Numbered from the stretch's first letter, positions 6,713-16,066 are shown. The stretch is 57,757 bases of DNA from Lachnospiraceae bacterium (GCA_014804365.1 JAAUZX010000012.1:1-57757), one strand, 5' to 3'. Numbers and translations: made by a program. The notes: a model not told the origin generated them from the letters alone.

Positions 6713-9673
6713 ATGGCAGAATTAGAATCCATAATAGAAAAGAGATTGATAGACCAGCTCTGCTGTGATGAGTCTCAATGGACATACAGACCCGATATTA
6801 GAACAGAGGAACAGTTATGGAATAATTTTAAATATATCCTTGAACAGAATAACAAGGCTAAACTTAACGATGTTCCTCTCAGCGATTCCGAGTTTGCAAA
6901 GATCAAGAATGATTTATCGCACGCTTCTTTCTACGATGCCGGGAAATGGTTAGTGGGAGAAAACGGTAAGGTATATGTCCATGTCCAGCGTGGAAATGAA
7001 ACATTGCATCTTGTCGTAATTAATAATGAGCATGTGGCAGGTGGGTCAAGTGTATATGAGGTGATCAACCAATATCAGGCTTTTAAGTCGGAAGATGTGG
7101 AGGGAGACAGGGACAGGCGTTTTGATGTGACGCTCCTGATCAATGGGATTCCCTTAATCCATATTGAGCTGAAAAATAAAGAGCATTCCTATATGGATGC
7201 CTACCGCCAGATTAAAAAATACATTACGGAGGGTAAGTTTCACGGTATCTTTTCAAATGTACAGATGTTTGTTGTGAGCAATGCCGTTGATACAAAGTAT
7301 TTTTCTGCCGCAAGGGATACGGAATTAAACAAGAAATTTATCACAGGGTGGCTTGACGAGGAAAATCATCCTGTCTGCGATTATATTGAGTTTGCCAGTG
7401 CAGTCCTTAAGATACCGGAAGCGCATGAGATGATTGCCAGATACACGGTTCTTGACAATGATAAAAAGAAACTTTTGATATTGCGCCCATATCAGATTCA
7501 TGCGATTGAAGCAATGCGGGCTGCTTCGAAGCAGGGTAAATCCGGCTTTATTTGGCATACGACAGGTTCGGGGAAGACTATGACTTCCTATAAAGCTACA
7601 AGAAATCTGTTGATGGACATTCCGGCAATTGAGAAAACAGTATTTCTTATTGATAGGAAGGATCTTGATCTACAGACTAAAATGGATTTCCAATCATATG
7701 CGTATAATGATACGATAGATGTTGATGATACTGAATATGTTGATTCACTTATAGAGAAGATGGCTGATGGAAACCGCCAGATGATAGTGACCACCAGACA
7801 GAAAATGCAGATTATGGTAAATCGGCGCCTGAGGGAAGGAACTAGGCAGTATGAAAAGATTAAATCCTTAAAGGTTGCTTTTGTGGTAGATGAATGCCAC
7901 AGGGCTATAACGCCTCAAACAAAAAGAGATCTTGAAAGGTTTTTTGCCAACTCATTATGGTATGGTTTTACGGGGACGCCTATTTTTGAGGAAAACAGCT
8001 ATGGACAGAAGGGGGATCTGCCTCAGACCACAGAGCAGTTGTATGGAGAGTGCCTGCATAGTTATACCATTAAAGAGGCCATCCATGATGAAGCGGTCTT
8101 GGGGTTCATGGTGGAGAATCTTGGGGCAAAGGATTTAAGCGCCGATGATGCTAAGAAGGTATATGAAACCGAAGAGCATATGCGGAAGGTTTTAAATGTT
8201 ATCCTGAATCAATCATATGACAAATTTGGAATGAACAATGATAAGGGCAGAACCTATGAGGCGATACTGACGACCAATTCGATAGAAAGGGCACAGAAGT
8301 ATTACGATTTGCTGAAAAAGGTGAAAGAAGGGAAGGATGAGCTTAAGATCAGCGATACCGTGCATAAAGCGTTGCCTGATTTCCCTAAGTTTGCCATAAC
8401 CTATTCGCTGTCGGAAAATGAAGAAGCTTCCACTGTGAATCAGGATAAAATGAAAGAATCATTAAAAGATTATTGTGAAATGTTTGGGAGCAGCTATAAG
8501 ATTGATGCCATTAATACCTACAACAGTAATCTCAATGAGCGTTTGGCAAGAAAAGAGAAAAAATATTTGGATCGGGGGCAGCAGCTTGACTTAGTGATTG
8601 TGGTTGATCGGCTTTTAACCGGATTTGACGCACCATGTCTGTCTACCTTGTTTATTGACAGGCAGCCCATGGCTCCACAGAATATCATTCAAGCGTTTTC
8701 ACGTACTAACAGATTATTTGATAATAATAAACAGTATGGGCAGATTGTAACATTTCAGGCTCCAAAAGAATATAAAGATGCAATCAATATGGCGCTCAGG
8801 CTATATTCGCGCGGAGGTGATGGAAATCCTATTGCAGAGGATTGGGATGATGTGAAGACATTCTTTTCCATATCCCTTAAAACGATCCGTAATCTGGCGC
8901 AGACATCCGAAGACATAGCAGGGCTTTCTAGAAAACAAAAGAAGGCGTTTGTGCATCTTTTCAGGGCTTTGGATCATGACTTTGCACACCTGAAATCATT
9001 CTCGGTATATGAGCCACATGTACTTGATGAGTTTGGATTTTCCGAAAGCGACTATGAAGACTATGCCGCAATGTATAAAAATGTGATGGAAGAGCTTAAA
9101 AGGCCGGACAATGATCCCGCTCCTGATGAAGAGCCTGTATGGGATGATTATGATTTAGTGGCATACAGCAAGCTAAGGATTGATTTTGAGTATATTGTGG
9201 AGTTGCTGCAGGGATTTGTGGATTCCTTAGATCAGACTGAAAATGATTTTGACGAGGCTGAATTTGAAATCAGAATAAGAACCATTAGGGAGATTATAGC
9301 AGAATTTGCGGGCGATAATCCAAAACTGAGTTCGCTGCTTACACAGGTTGTGTATGATATTGAAACAGACAGAGAAAGATTTCTGGGACAGGATATCTCT
9401 GTGATTATCAACCAGATGCGCTATGCTGTTATTGATGAGGAAATCAGGGGCTATGCTGAAAAATGGTATCTGGATTTTGAAGATGTCAAGTATGAAGCTT
9501 TTCATTTCAGTGACGGTGAACTGGCCAACGAAAATAAATTAAAAGACAGTGCAGATTATGCTGCCTATAAGGTAGAAAACGAAAATGCGCTGCCTAAATT
9601 CAAATTCAGGAAACTGATGATTGATGAGTTTAAGAATGTTCTTATGCCGGAGATTACACCGTTGATTGATTGA
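6713..9673 (+). CDS. hsdR: Type I restriction endonuclease subunit R
   Basis: The 986-residue motor-nuclease has an N-terminal PD-(D/E)xK nuclease domain (Asp138, then Glu152-x-Lys154 in IHIELKNKE), followed by SF2 translocase motifs: GSGKT at 285-289, DECH at 393-396 and GFTGTP shortly after. A helical C-terminal part binds the methylase core. The reading frame is intact, so the system appears functional. The gene starts 4 bases after hsdS. It cleaves unmodified DNA after ATP-driven translocation. Confidence 0.95.
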   Translation: MAELESIIEKRLIDQLCCDESQWTYRPDIRTEEQLWNNFKYILEQNNKAKLNDVPLSDSEFAKIKNDLSHASFYDAGKWLVGENGKVYVHVQRGNETLHLVVINNEHVAGGSSVYEVINQYQAFKSEDVEGDRDRRFDVTLLINGIPLIHIELKNKEHSYMDAYRQIKKYITEGKFHGIFSNVQMFVVSNAVDTKYFSAARDTELNKKFITGWLDEENHPVCDYIEFASAVLKIPEAHEMIARYTVLDNDKKKLLILRPYQIHAIEAMRAASKQGKSGFIWHTTGSGKTMTSYKATRNLLMDIPAIEKTVFLIDRKDLDLQTKMDFQSYAYNDTIDVDDTEYVDSLIEKMADGNRQMIVTTRQKMQIMVNRRLREGTRQYEKIKSLKVAFVVDECHRAITPQTKRDLERFFANSLWYGFTGTPIFEENSYGQKGDLPQTTEQLYGECLHSYTIKEAIHDEAVLGFMVENLGAKDLSADDAKKVYETEEHMRKVLNVILNQSYDKFGMNNDKGRTYEAILTTNSIERAQKYYDLLKKVKEGKDELKISDTVHKALPDFPKFAITYSLSENEEASTVNQDKMKESLKDYCEMFGSSYKIDAINTYNSNLNERLARKEKKYLDRGQQLDLVIVVDRLLTGFDAPCLSTLFIDRQPMAPQNIIQAFSRTNRLFDNNKQYGQIVTFQAPKEYKDAINMALRLYSRGGDGNPIAEDWDDVKTFFSISLKTIRNLAQTSEDIAGLSRKQKKAFVHLFRALDHDFAHLKSFSVYEPHVLDEFGFSESDYEDYAAMYKNVMEELKRPDNDPAPDEEPVWDDYDLVAYSKLRIDFEYIVELLQGFVDSLDQTENDFDEAEFEIRIRTIREIIAEFAGDNPKLSSLLTQVVYDIETDRERFLGQDISVIINQMRYAVIDEEIRGYAEKWYLDFEDVKYEAFHFSDGELANENKLKDSADYAAYKVENENALPKFKFRKLMIDEFKNVLMPEITPLID

Positions 9674-9717
9674 CAGATGTTAATGTGTATTGCATTAGAG
9701 ATATTTTCAGAATTATA

Positions 9718-9764
9718 AAGTGTATTGCGGTGGGCAGTGATGTTCAATGCGGTACACTTTTATG
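9718..9764 (+). terminator. Possible terminator of the restriction operon
   Basis: AAAGTGTA (9718-9725) pairs with TACACTTT (9753-9760), followed by only a short T-containing tail. It lies 45 bases after the hsdR stop. The loop is long, so this is a weak call. Confidence 0.4.
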
Positions 9765-9795
9765 AAATAAGAGAATTGAAGGAAGAAAAAACCGA

Positions 9796-9825
9796 GGTCG
9801 CTGGAATCACATGATTTCTGCGACC
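9796..9825 (-). terminator. Terminator of the reverse-strand gene at 9834
   Basis: GGTCGC (9796-9801) pairs with GCGACC (9820-9825), and an inner AATCA/TGATT stem extends the hairpin. Read on the minus strand it is followed by a run of six T. It sits directly downstream of the minus-strand gene ending at 9834. Confidence 0.6.
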
Positions 9826-9833
9826 ATGTATCT

Positions 9834-10196
9834 TTATAGATTAGTGTTATATAAGGATTTTAATTGCTGAACAACTTCATCTAATGTTTTTGCAGTGGCT
9901 TTAACAGAAAGATAGGATTTTTTCCAATCTAAATCTTGTTTTAAATTGTCTGAAGAAGCGATGCAAATGGGAATAACTTCGCCACTGGGAGGATATATCA
10001 AGGAGAAGAATAAACGATTTTCCGGGTGTTCAGTGTTGATAGATATTACTTTTTGGCGAGCATTTTCCATGTTGAAAGGAACTTCAAATAATATGTTAGT
10101 AATATCGCAAATGTCATTATTTATCTTCTGCAATTTATTAACTAATTTTGCAGGTTTGAAAACTTCTTTGATTTGGTTATATTCTAATGTTGTCAT
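9834..10196 (-). CDS. Uncharacterised 120-residue protein
   Basis: I do not recognise a family. The protein starts MTTLEYNQIKEVFKPAKLV, has no membrane segment or cysteines in pairs, and contains a mixed alpha/beta middle part (NRLFFSLIYPPSGEVIPICIASS) and a C-terminal helix (AKTLDEVVQQLKSLY). ATG at 10196 is chosen because AGGAG lies about 7 bases before it on the minus strand; a longer frame upstream lacks a ribosome binding site. It is the only minus-strand gene in the defence block and has its own terminator, so it looks like a separate one-gene cassette between the restriction operon and the AAA/RloB pair. Confidence 0.6.
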   Translation of the reverse strand: MTTLEYNQIKEVFKPAKLVNKLQKINNDICDITNILFEVPFNMENARQKVISINTEHPENRLFFSLIYPPSGEVIPICIASSDNLKQDLDWKKSYLSVKATAKTLDEVVQQLKSLYNTNL

Positions 10197-10330
10197 GAAA
10201 ATCTCCTGTTCTTTTGATGGTTTCATTATAGCTGATTTATCAAAAAAGAGAAACTGGTAACCCATTAACAAAGTAATATAAATTTTGACAAAACTTGAAT
10301 ATATAATATGAGAAAAAATCTCAAATATAG

Positions 10331-10358
10331 TTTACAAAATGTAGAAACAGTGTATAAT
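10331..10358 (+). promoter_or_regulatory. Promoter of the AAA/RloB operon
   Basis: TTTACA (10331-10336) and TATAAT (10353-10358) are 16 bases apart. The start codon of the AAA gene is 27 bases downstream and GGAGG at 10371-10375 precedes it. The leader is therefore very short. Confidence 0.6.
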
Positions 10359-10384
10359 GTAGATACATGATGGAGGTAGAAGCT

Positions 10385-11611
10385 ATGTTATGCCAATTTA
10401 CCGTGAAAAACTATAAAAGTATCCGTGAAGAGATGACTTTTGATATGCAAGCCACAGCTATCATGGAACATAGGGATAGAATCATTCAAACGGAAGCTGG
10501 TGAAAACTTTTTGCCGGTATCTGTTATTTATGGACCTAATGGCGGTGGTAAATCAAATGTATTGGAGGCGTTGCATACTCTGGATGCAAAGGTTTTAAGA
10601 CCTCTGTGTGCAACCTGCGATAAGTCGGAGTGCGAATATAAAGCAAGGAAGATTCCGGTGGAACCGTTTGCTTTTTCAGAAGAAACAAAACACGAGCCGA
10701 CGGAATTTGAAGTATTCTTCACGACTAGGATTGCAGAATACCGTTATATCCTGCATGTGAAACAGGATCTTGTTGTTTATGAGAGTTTGGATCGGATAAA
10801 GTTAGATACCGGAAGGCGTTCAGCACTCTTTGTAAGGAACGGAAATCAAGTTGAGCTAAAGGGTGTATTTGGTAAAATCAAAATTAGTGAAGGAATTTCA
10901 GGAAACTTGCCATTGCTATCTTATCTGGGAATTACTTATAAAAAGAATGAGGTAATTTCTGATGTGATTAAATGGTTTGAGGAGTCTATTGATTTCTTAA
11001 ATTATGGAAATCCAAGACAGGAATTGAGAACTGCTATAGCTAAGACGGAAGAGGTTAAAAAGCTTGTGCTCGATATGATTCGTGAGATGGATTTGGATAT
11101 TGAGGACTTCCGTATTGAAGAAAAAGAAGAAAACCGCATAGAAGTTTATACAAAGCATACGGTAAATGGATATAGTACAGAATTAACTTTATCAGAGGAA
11201 TCCAGTGGAACAAAAAAGTTATTTGGATTACTGCCTTTTATTGCCAGAAGTCTTGTTGTCGGAACAACATTAGTAATTGATGAGTTAGATGCAAAAATTC
11301 ATCCGGTATTGTTGCGCTATGTAATTATGTTGTTTACTAATATGGAAATTAATAAGAATGGAGCACAGTTGATTTTTACTTCACATGATCTATCGACCAT
11401 GAATAATGATATATTTCGCCGGGATGAAATTTGGTTTGTGGCAAAGGGTAAGGAGCAGAATTCTAAACTTTATTCTTTGGTTGAGTTTAAGAATCAAAAG
11501 GGTGAATCCGTTCGCATGGATGCGAAATATGATAAGCAATACTTAGAGGGCAAATATGGCGCAGATCCATATCTGAAAACGATTATAGATTGGAGTGATA
11601 TCAATGCCTAA
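10385..11611 (+). CDS. AAA15/RloA-type ATPase, first gene of an AbiL-like defence pair
   Basis: The 408-residue protein opens with MLCQFTVKNYKSI, the usual start of SMC-like AAA15 ATPases. Walker A is GPNGGGKS (50-57), the ABC-like signature is LSEESSGTKKL (269-279), Walker B is LVIDELD (296-302) and the switch histidine is in FTSHD (331-335). It overlaps the following RloB gene by 8 bases. An AAA15 ATPase coupled to RloB is the architecture of lactococcal AbiL and of RloA/RloB genes found with type I restriction loci, so this pair is a predicted abortive-infection system. The ATPase would sense infection and control the RloB effector; that division of labour is inferred. Confidence 0.85.
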   Translation: MLCQFTVKNYKSIREEMTFDMQATAIMEHRDRIIQTEAGENFLPVSVIYGPNGGGKSNVLEALHTLDAKVLRPLCATCDKSECEYKARKIPVEPFAFSEETKHEPTEFEVFFTTRIAEYRYILHVKQDLVVYESLDRIKLDTGRRSALFVRNGNQVELKGVFGKIKISEGISGNLPLLSYLGITYKKNEVISDVIKWFEESIDFLNYGNPRQELRTAIAKTEEVKKLVLDMIREMDLDIEDFRIEEKEENRIEVYTKHTVNGYSTELTLSEESSGTKKLFGLLPFIARSLVVGTTLVIDELDAKIHPVLLRYVIMLFTNMEINKNGAQLIFTSHDLSTMNNDIFRRDEIWFVAKGKEQNSKLYSLVEFKNQKGESVRMDAKYDKQYLEGKYGADPYLKTIIDWSDINA

Positions 11612-12299
11612 GAAAGTCGGGACTACACAGTGGAGGAGACAGAGGCGTAAGGAATATTTGGAGAAAAAGGAATACCGTTATTATATCTTTTGCGAGGGAG
11701 AGCAAACTGAACCACTTTATTTTGAAGGTTTTAAACGGCTGATAGAGGATAATCCGATTTATAAGGATATGGTTTTAATTGAAATCGAGCCTTGTGCTGC
11801 AGAGACAATGCGCGTAATTGGCATGGCAGAACGATATGTCCGCAAGAATGGGATTGATAGAGGACAGGTTTGGTGCGTGTATGATAAGGATAGTTTTCCG
11901 GCAAAGGATTTTAATGGTGTAGCAGAACGGGCGGACAAGCTTAATTTAGAAAATCCGGAATTGCAGTATCATGCGGCGTGGAGTAATGAGTGTATAGAGT
12001 TTTGGTTTATATTACATTTTGCGTATTATATTTCGAATAATCATCGAACGGATTACGTTAGATTTTTGAACGATAAATTTGCAGAACTGAATATTGGCAG
12101 GTATCAGAAAAATATGGAGAATATTTTTGATGTTCTATTGGAATATGGGAATCCGAAGTTGGCAATTCGATATGCGAAGCGGATTGTGAAAGAGGGTAAG
12201 GGAAAAATGCCAGCGGAGATTGCGCCGGGAACGAAGGTGTATGAGTTAGTGGAGGAGCTAACGAAGTATTTGCCAGAGGAAATGCAAAAACAATTTTAA
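11604..12299 (+). CDS. RloB-family putative nuclease, second gene of an AbiL-like pair
   Basis: The 231-residue protein begins with a basic patch (TTQWRRQRRKEY) and then YYIFCEGEQTEPLYFEGF, the hallmark of RloB proteins. Glu31 in CEGEQTE and the acidic pair in VYDKDSF (94-96) sit where TOPRIM nucleases have their E and D-x-D metal ligands, so I infer a TOPRIM-like nuclease. WSNECIEFWFILHF is a further RloB signature. ATG 11604 is chosen over GTG 11595 because of the GGAG at 11592-11595 and because it gives the compact overlap (8 bases) usual for this pair. The target nucleic acid is unknown. Confidence 0.85.
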   Translation: MPKKVGTTQWRRQRRKEYLEKKEYRYYIFCEGEQTEPLYFEGFKRLIEDNPIYKDMVLIEIEPCAAETMRVIGMAERYVRKNGIDRGQVWCVYDKDSFPAKDFNGVAERADKLNLENPELQYHAAWSNECIEFWFILHFAYYISNNHRTDYVRFLNDKFAELNIGRYQKNMENIFDVLLEYGNPKLAIRYAKRIVKEGKGKMPAEIAPGTKVYELVEELTKYLPEEMQKQF

Positions 12300-12310
12300 G
12301 GAGAGAGGAA

Positions 12311-14308
12311 ATGAATATAGTAAAGTTAAATATTAAAAACTACAAATCAATTAAAGATTCTGGTGAAATCATTATTGATGACAGAATTATGGCTTTTATT
12401 GGTCAAAATAATGCGGGAAAATCAGCAATTTTAGATGCCATACAGTGTGTTTTTCCATCTGCTAAAAAGACTGTTCTCAGAAGTGATTTCCATAAGGGAA
12501 CACATGATAATATTGAGATTACTATTTGGTTTAATGGAGTAACCGACGAGTATTTGGAAGATAAACTTTTTGAAGATGTGATTTATAGGCTGGTTGAAAA
12601 GGCAAAAAAATTACAAGATGAAAATGCTGGCGAAACTAAAGTTGAAAATGCATGGAAAAAGGTGGAAGAAACACGAGAACAGAAATTGGCAGAGGCAAAA
12701 GAAATATATCAAATTGTTGATAGTGTTATGTGTGTTAAGTTGGTTGTGACTAATACTGACAGGATAGGAACGAAGTATTATATAGATGCGGATTCAGTAA
12801 AAGAAATAAAGGAAGCTGATTTGAAGAAAGTATTGCCGATTCTTAAAGTTATTCCAGCAATTAGAGATCCTAAAAATGAAAGTACTGCCGGAGCTAATTC
12901 GTATTTAAAAGAGTTGATTGCAATGCTCGATGATGATATGGCAACAAATATTTCGATTGCTGGTAATGAGACTGTATCATATAGACAACTTAATGAAATA
13001 ATTGCAGAAGAGAGTGCTAAGCGTTGTCAATCTATCTCAAGTAGTATCACAGAATATTACAATGAAGCTATAGGGGTAAATGATTTTGAAGTTATTGTAA
13101 GTTCGGATGTTAATATCTCTAAAGGAACAACATACTATACTAAAATTCTAGATAAAAGTACAAATATAGAAAGTGATATACTAAGCTGTGGAACGGGATA
13201 TCAAAGTATGATCATACTTTCTATTTTGGAGGCTTATGTTGAACTTGCACAGAAAAAGACGGAGTATATTTTAATTATAGAAGAGCCAGAAGTATATTTG
13301 CATCCGTCTCTTCAGAGAAAAATGATAGATACATTGCTCATGATTTCCGCAAATAATCAGGTTATCTTTTCATCACATTCTCCGATTACTGTTGGAAAGA
13401 TGGAAGGAAATCAAATTAAATTAGTGAAAAGAGAAGCTGGCGAGGCGACAATTTCTGATATTACAATTTCAGAAGTGATTCAAGAATTAGGAATTCGTGC
13501 AGATGATATATTAGTTAACAAAGGGATAATTTTCGTAGAAGGGCAAGATGATAAAGCGGTAATTGAGTGTATTTTAAATAAAATACATTCAGGCTCAAGT
13601 GATGAAATTAATGTATTAATTACAGGAAATTGTGAAAATTTGAAATTTTTTGCTAATGCGGAATTACTGATTAATAATAGATTTAATATTCCATTTCTAA
13701 TTATTCGAGATTCTGACGGAATGAATGTAGAACAACGAAAAAGTGAATTATTAACCGATATTGTAAAAATTGGACGAAATCTGTCTCAAGAGCAAATCGA
13801 AAATATAAAGGAATCAATATTTATAGCACCTAAATATTCAATAGAGGGGTATTTCATAAATGAAATGTTCTTGAAGAATACGGGAATAGATAGTGCTCTA
13901 CTTGGCAATATGATTAAGTGTTATGAATGTCAATATAATCATTTCTACTCTAATGCAGTAACGAAAGCAGATAGACAGCAAATAGCTAACTGGTATCAAC
14001 CAAAGCATTTGCTTGAAAATTTTGAAGATAAGTTTAAAGTGACTGAAGATGAGGCACGAGAAAAATATAAAGCAATGTATGAAGCAAAATGGAAAGGGTT
14101 TCAGAAGTGTATATCTTGTGATGACAATGTGGAGAAGTTCTTTGAAGGAAGAAATGAATTAAATAAATATACGCATAAGAAGAAACTGTCTAAAGAAGAA
14201 TATTTAGTACAGTTAATGGAAAATTATTCTATAGATGAGTTGAAAACGAGTGAACTTCGGGATCTGATTGCAGCATTAGAAACGATGTGTTCTATTATTT
14301 ACAAATAG
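12311..14308 (+). CDS. OLD-family ATPase with TOPRIM nuclease domain
   Basis: The 665-residue protein has an N-terminal ABC-type ATPase (MNIVKLNIKNYKSI, Walker A GQNNAGKS at 31-38, Walker B IIEEPE at about 321-326, then YLHP and SSHS) and a C-terminal TOPRIM domain (VEGQDD at about 409-414, IIRDSDG with the D-x-D near 467). This is the domain order of OLD-family (overcoming lysogenisation defect) nucleases, which cut DNA and act in anti-phage defence, for example GajA of Gabija. No UvrD-like GajB follows; the next gene is a RES-domain protein instead. It begins 11 bases after RloB with its own GGAGAGAGG site, so it may be co-transcribed with the AbiL-like pair. Confidence 0.85.
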   Translation: MNIVKLNIKNYKSIKDSGEIIIDDRIMAFIGQNNAGKSAILDAIQCVFPSAKKTVLRSDFHKGTHDNIEITIWFNGVTDEYLEDKLFEDVIYRLVEKAKKLQDENAGETKVENAWKKVEETREQKLAEAKEIYQIVDSVMCVKLVVTNTDRIGTKYYIDADSVKEIKEADLKKVLPILKVIPAIRDPKNESTAGANSYLKELIAMLDDDMATNISIAGNETVSYRQLNEIIAEESAKRCQSISSSITEYYNEAIGVNDFEVIVSSDVNISKGTTYYTKILDKSTNIESDILSCGTGYQSMIILSILEAYVELAQKKTEYILIIEEPEVYLHPSLQRKMIDTLLMISANNQVIFSSHSPITVGKMEGNQIKLVKREAGEATISDITISEVIQELGIRADDILVNKGIIFVEGQDDKAVIECILNKIHSGSSDEINVLITGNCENLKFFANAELLINNRFNIPFLIIRDSDGMNVEQRKSELLTDIVKIGRNLSQEQIENIKESIFIAPKYSIEGYFINEMFLKNTGIDSALLGNMIKCYECQYNHFYSNAVTKADRQQIANWYQPKHLLENFEDKFKVTEDEAREKYKAMYEAKWKGFQKCISCDDNVEKFFEGRNELNKYTHKKKLSKEEYLVQLMENYSIDELKTSELRDLIAALETMCSIIYK

Positions 14309-14377
14309 CAAGTAAATTAAGAAAACGGAAATATAATGTAGAAGTGATGACTTTACGCGAAGGAGAAAATATGATCA

Positions 14378-15490
14378 ATGGCAAAATTAACTTGGGTGGA
14401 ACACTTTATTGTAAAGGAATTGTATGCACCATATGCGGTGGAAAAAGATGAGGATTACTATAAAGACCTAAGTAAAAAATACCGCATTCTACTTGAAGCG
14501 GCAAAGAATGCTGGAGCAGACGAGCAAAGTCTTAAGATAATAACAAAATATTCTCAAAAAATCAAAGAATCTGTTAATATGTATTACGATGGGAGAATTT
14601 CTAAAGCTCATAATGTAATCAAGAATTTAGTTAAAGGTTGTGCAGAAAATACTCTTGCAGTAAATACTATTATAAATTCAGATGCATTTCCGGGTACTAA
14701 GGAAACAGAAATCCAGTTGTTTAGAGCTAGATTAAGTGATGATGTTCTTACATACAAAGAAAAAGATATGTTGCATTTACCACTTTCGATGCGTGGAAAA
14801 ACTGGAAATTATAGATTTAGTATTCCGGGAATTCCGAGCTTATATTTAGGAAATAGCTCATATGCATGTTGGATTGAATTGGGATGTCCGCCAGAACACA
14901 AATTTAATGTAGCGCCAGTTGTGTTAGATGGAAGTCAAAAGATTTTTAATTTGGCAGTAATGATGAGAAATTGGGGAAAGCTTAATGAATTTGAGGAGTC
15001 AAAAGTACATTGTTGGTTAAAGCTAATTATTTTAATGATGGCAACGTCATATACAGTCAGGGATAGTGGGCGAATATTTAAATCGGAATATATTGTGTCT
15101 CAAAGCATAATGCTAGCATGTAGAGAATTAGGATATGATGGTATCGCATATTTCTCTAAGCGAGTCAGTGATGAAGTATTTGCATATGCAGCGATAAATT
15201 TAGCATTATTTGCGTCATACCAAGCTCACAAAAAGTATTCTACTGTTTGTGAACATATAAAAATTAATGATTCTTTCAATTATTCTATGTATAAGCAGTT
15301 AGGATATGTTTATCGAGACCGCGCGTACGATTTACGACTTAGTAGAACAGGATTAATTACTAACATTGGTGAATATCGTGTAGATAGGCAATTTCAGTAT
15401 ACTATGACAGAGTTCTGCGCGTTTGATAAATTTTTATTTTCAACATGGACAGATAAAGATACAATTGAATGGGGAAATGCAATAAAGTAA
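14378..15490 (+). CDS. RES-domain protein with a helical N-terminal domain, paired with the OLD nuclease
   Basis: Residues 1 to about 105 are helical and unassigned. From about 113 the protein matches the RES fold: LFRARL at 114-119, then YRFSIPGIPSLYLGNSSY starting at 145 and IEL at 166-168. These carry the conserved Arg, Tyr and Glu of RES proteins, which break down NAD+. RES toxins are usually about 150-230 residues and paired with an Xre-RES antitoxin; this 370-residue version has no such partner. It follows the OLD nuclease by 69 bases with an AGGAGA site (14361-14366) and a possible TATAAT at 14332-14337, so it may be expressed together or separately. I infer an NAD-depleting effector controlled by the OLD protein. 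Confidence 0.7.
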   Translation: MAKLTWVEHFIVKELYAPYAVEKDEDYYKDLSKKYRILLEAAKNAGADEQSLKIITKYSQKIKESVNMYYDGRISKAHNVIKNLVKGCAENTLAVNTIINSDAFPGTKETEIQLFRARLSDDVLTYKEKDMLHLPLSMRGKTGNYRFSIPGIPSLYLGNSSYACWIELGCPPEHKFNVAPVVLDGSQKIFNLAVMMRNWGKLNEFEESKVHCWLKLIILMMATSYTVRDSGRIFKSEYIVSQSIMLACRELGYDGIAYFSKRVSDEVFAYAAINLALFASYQAHKKYSTVCEHIKINDSFNYSMYKQLGYVYRDRAYDLRLSRTGLITNIGEYRVDRQFQYTMTEFCAFDKFLFSTWTDKDTIEWGNAIK

Positions 15491-15566
15491 AGTGATTATT
15501 TGAAGTTTTCAACATTAAACGAAAGGAATAAAAGCTTGTATTTATGAAGTGCATATAGTAAGATGA

Positions 15567-15755
15567 GGGGCTGTCGGGAAATAGATAGTCCAAAACAGGG
15601 GACGATGTGGTTCATACGACTCACATCGTCCCCTGAAATTTCTTCCCTAAAAAAGAAAAAAGACGGCTGTCATCAACCACCTTTTCTCCGTTCCATGTTA
15701 TAATGGAACTATGCTTACCAAGGATTATTATAACGATTTTTTGAGTTGTAAATAA
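15567..15755 (+). mobile_element. Remnant of an IS element (IS1182-like end and truncated transposase start)
   Basis: GGGGCTGTCGGGAAA at 15567 resembles the terminal inverted repeat of IS1182-type elements. A perfect 14-bp inverted repeat follows (15596-15609 with 15622-15635, 12-base loop). At 15711 an ATG opens the frame MLTKDYYNDFLSCK and stops, which looks like the first residues of such a transposase cut short. No other end or transposase body is present. The rest of the gap up to the rtcB gene holds a 26-codon frame and a terminator. The family name is a judgement from memory of similar ends and is uncertain. Confidence 0.4.
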
Positions 15756-15842
15756 TAGAAATGATTGCTTGTCAATTACGAATTCTTATGTTATTATTTT
15801 TCCGTTAGTGATATGAATTGATTATTGAAAGAAGGGCTTACC

Positions 15843-15923
15843 ATGCAGAACAATACAACAATCCAAAACAGAATTAAGAAATTGACAAATAAAGGTACGG
15901 CGCTCCTTTCGTATTACAGATAG
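15843..15923 (+). CDS. Possible 26-residue peptide or truncated gene start
   Basis: An ATG preceded by GAAAGAAGGG opens the frame MQNNTTIQNRIKKLTNKGTA and ends in LLSYYR before a stop. I recognise no family. It may be the stump of a gene disrupted by the neighbouring IS remnant, or a leader peptide of the RtcB operon; there is no further evidence for either. Confidence 0.25.
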   Translation: MQNNTTIQNRIKKLTNKGTALLSYYR

Positions 15924-16002
15924 TTTTGTTTTATTTATGACAATAGAAGACTATATAAATATTTTCTGTTGTTCTGTAAGCTGTATAGAAAGAGGATTTG
16001 CA

Positions 16003-16028
16003 GCCGGCACCTTTGGGGTGCTTTTTTT
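16003..16028 (+). terminator. Hairpin with T run just upstream of rtcB
   Basis: GCACC (16007-16011) pairs with GGTGC (16017-16021) and is followed directly by seven T. It is 38 bases before the rtcB start codon. It may end upstream transcription or act as an attenuator in the rtcB leader. Confidence 0.5.
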
Positions 16029-16066
16029 GCGCCCATTTTTACAGAGAAAGGGAAAAGATATAAATT

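Noticed and set aside
9946-10260. Plus-strand reading frame of 104 codons
   Set aside because: It is the antisense shadow of the minus-strand gene 9834-10196, which has a ribosome binding site and a terminator.
12311-14308. Gabija system (GajA)
   Set aside because: The domain order fits GajA, but no UvrD-like GajB follows; the neighbour is a RES protein.
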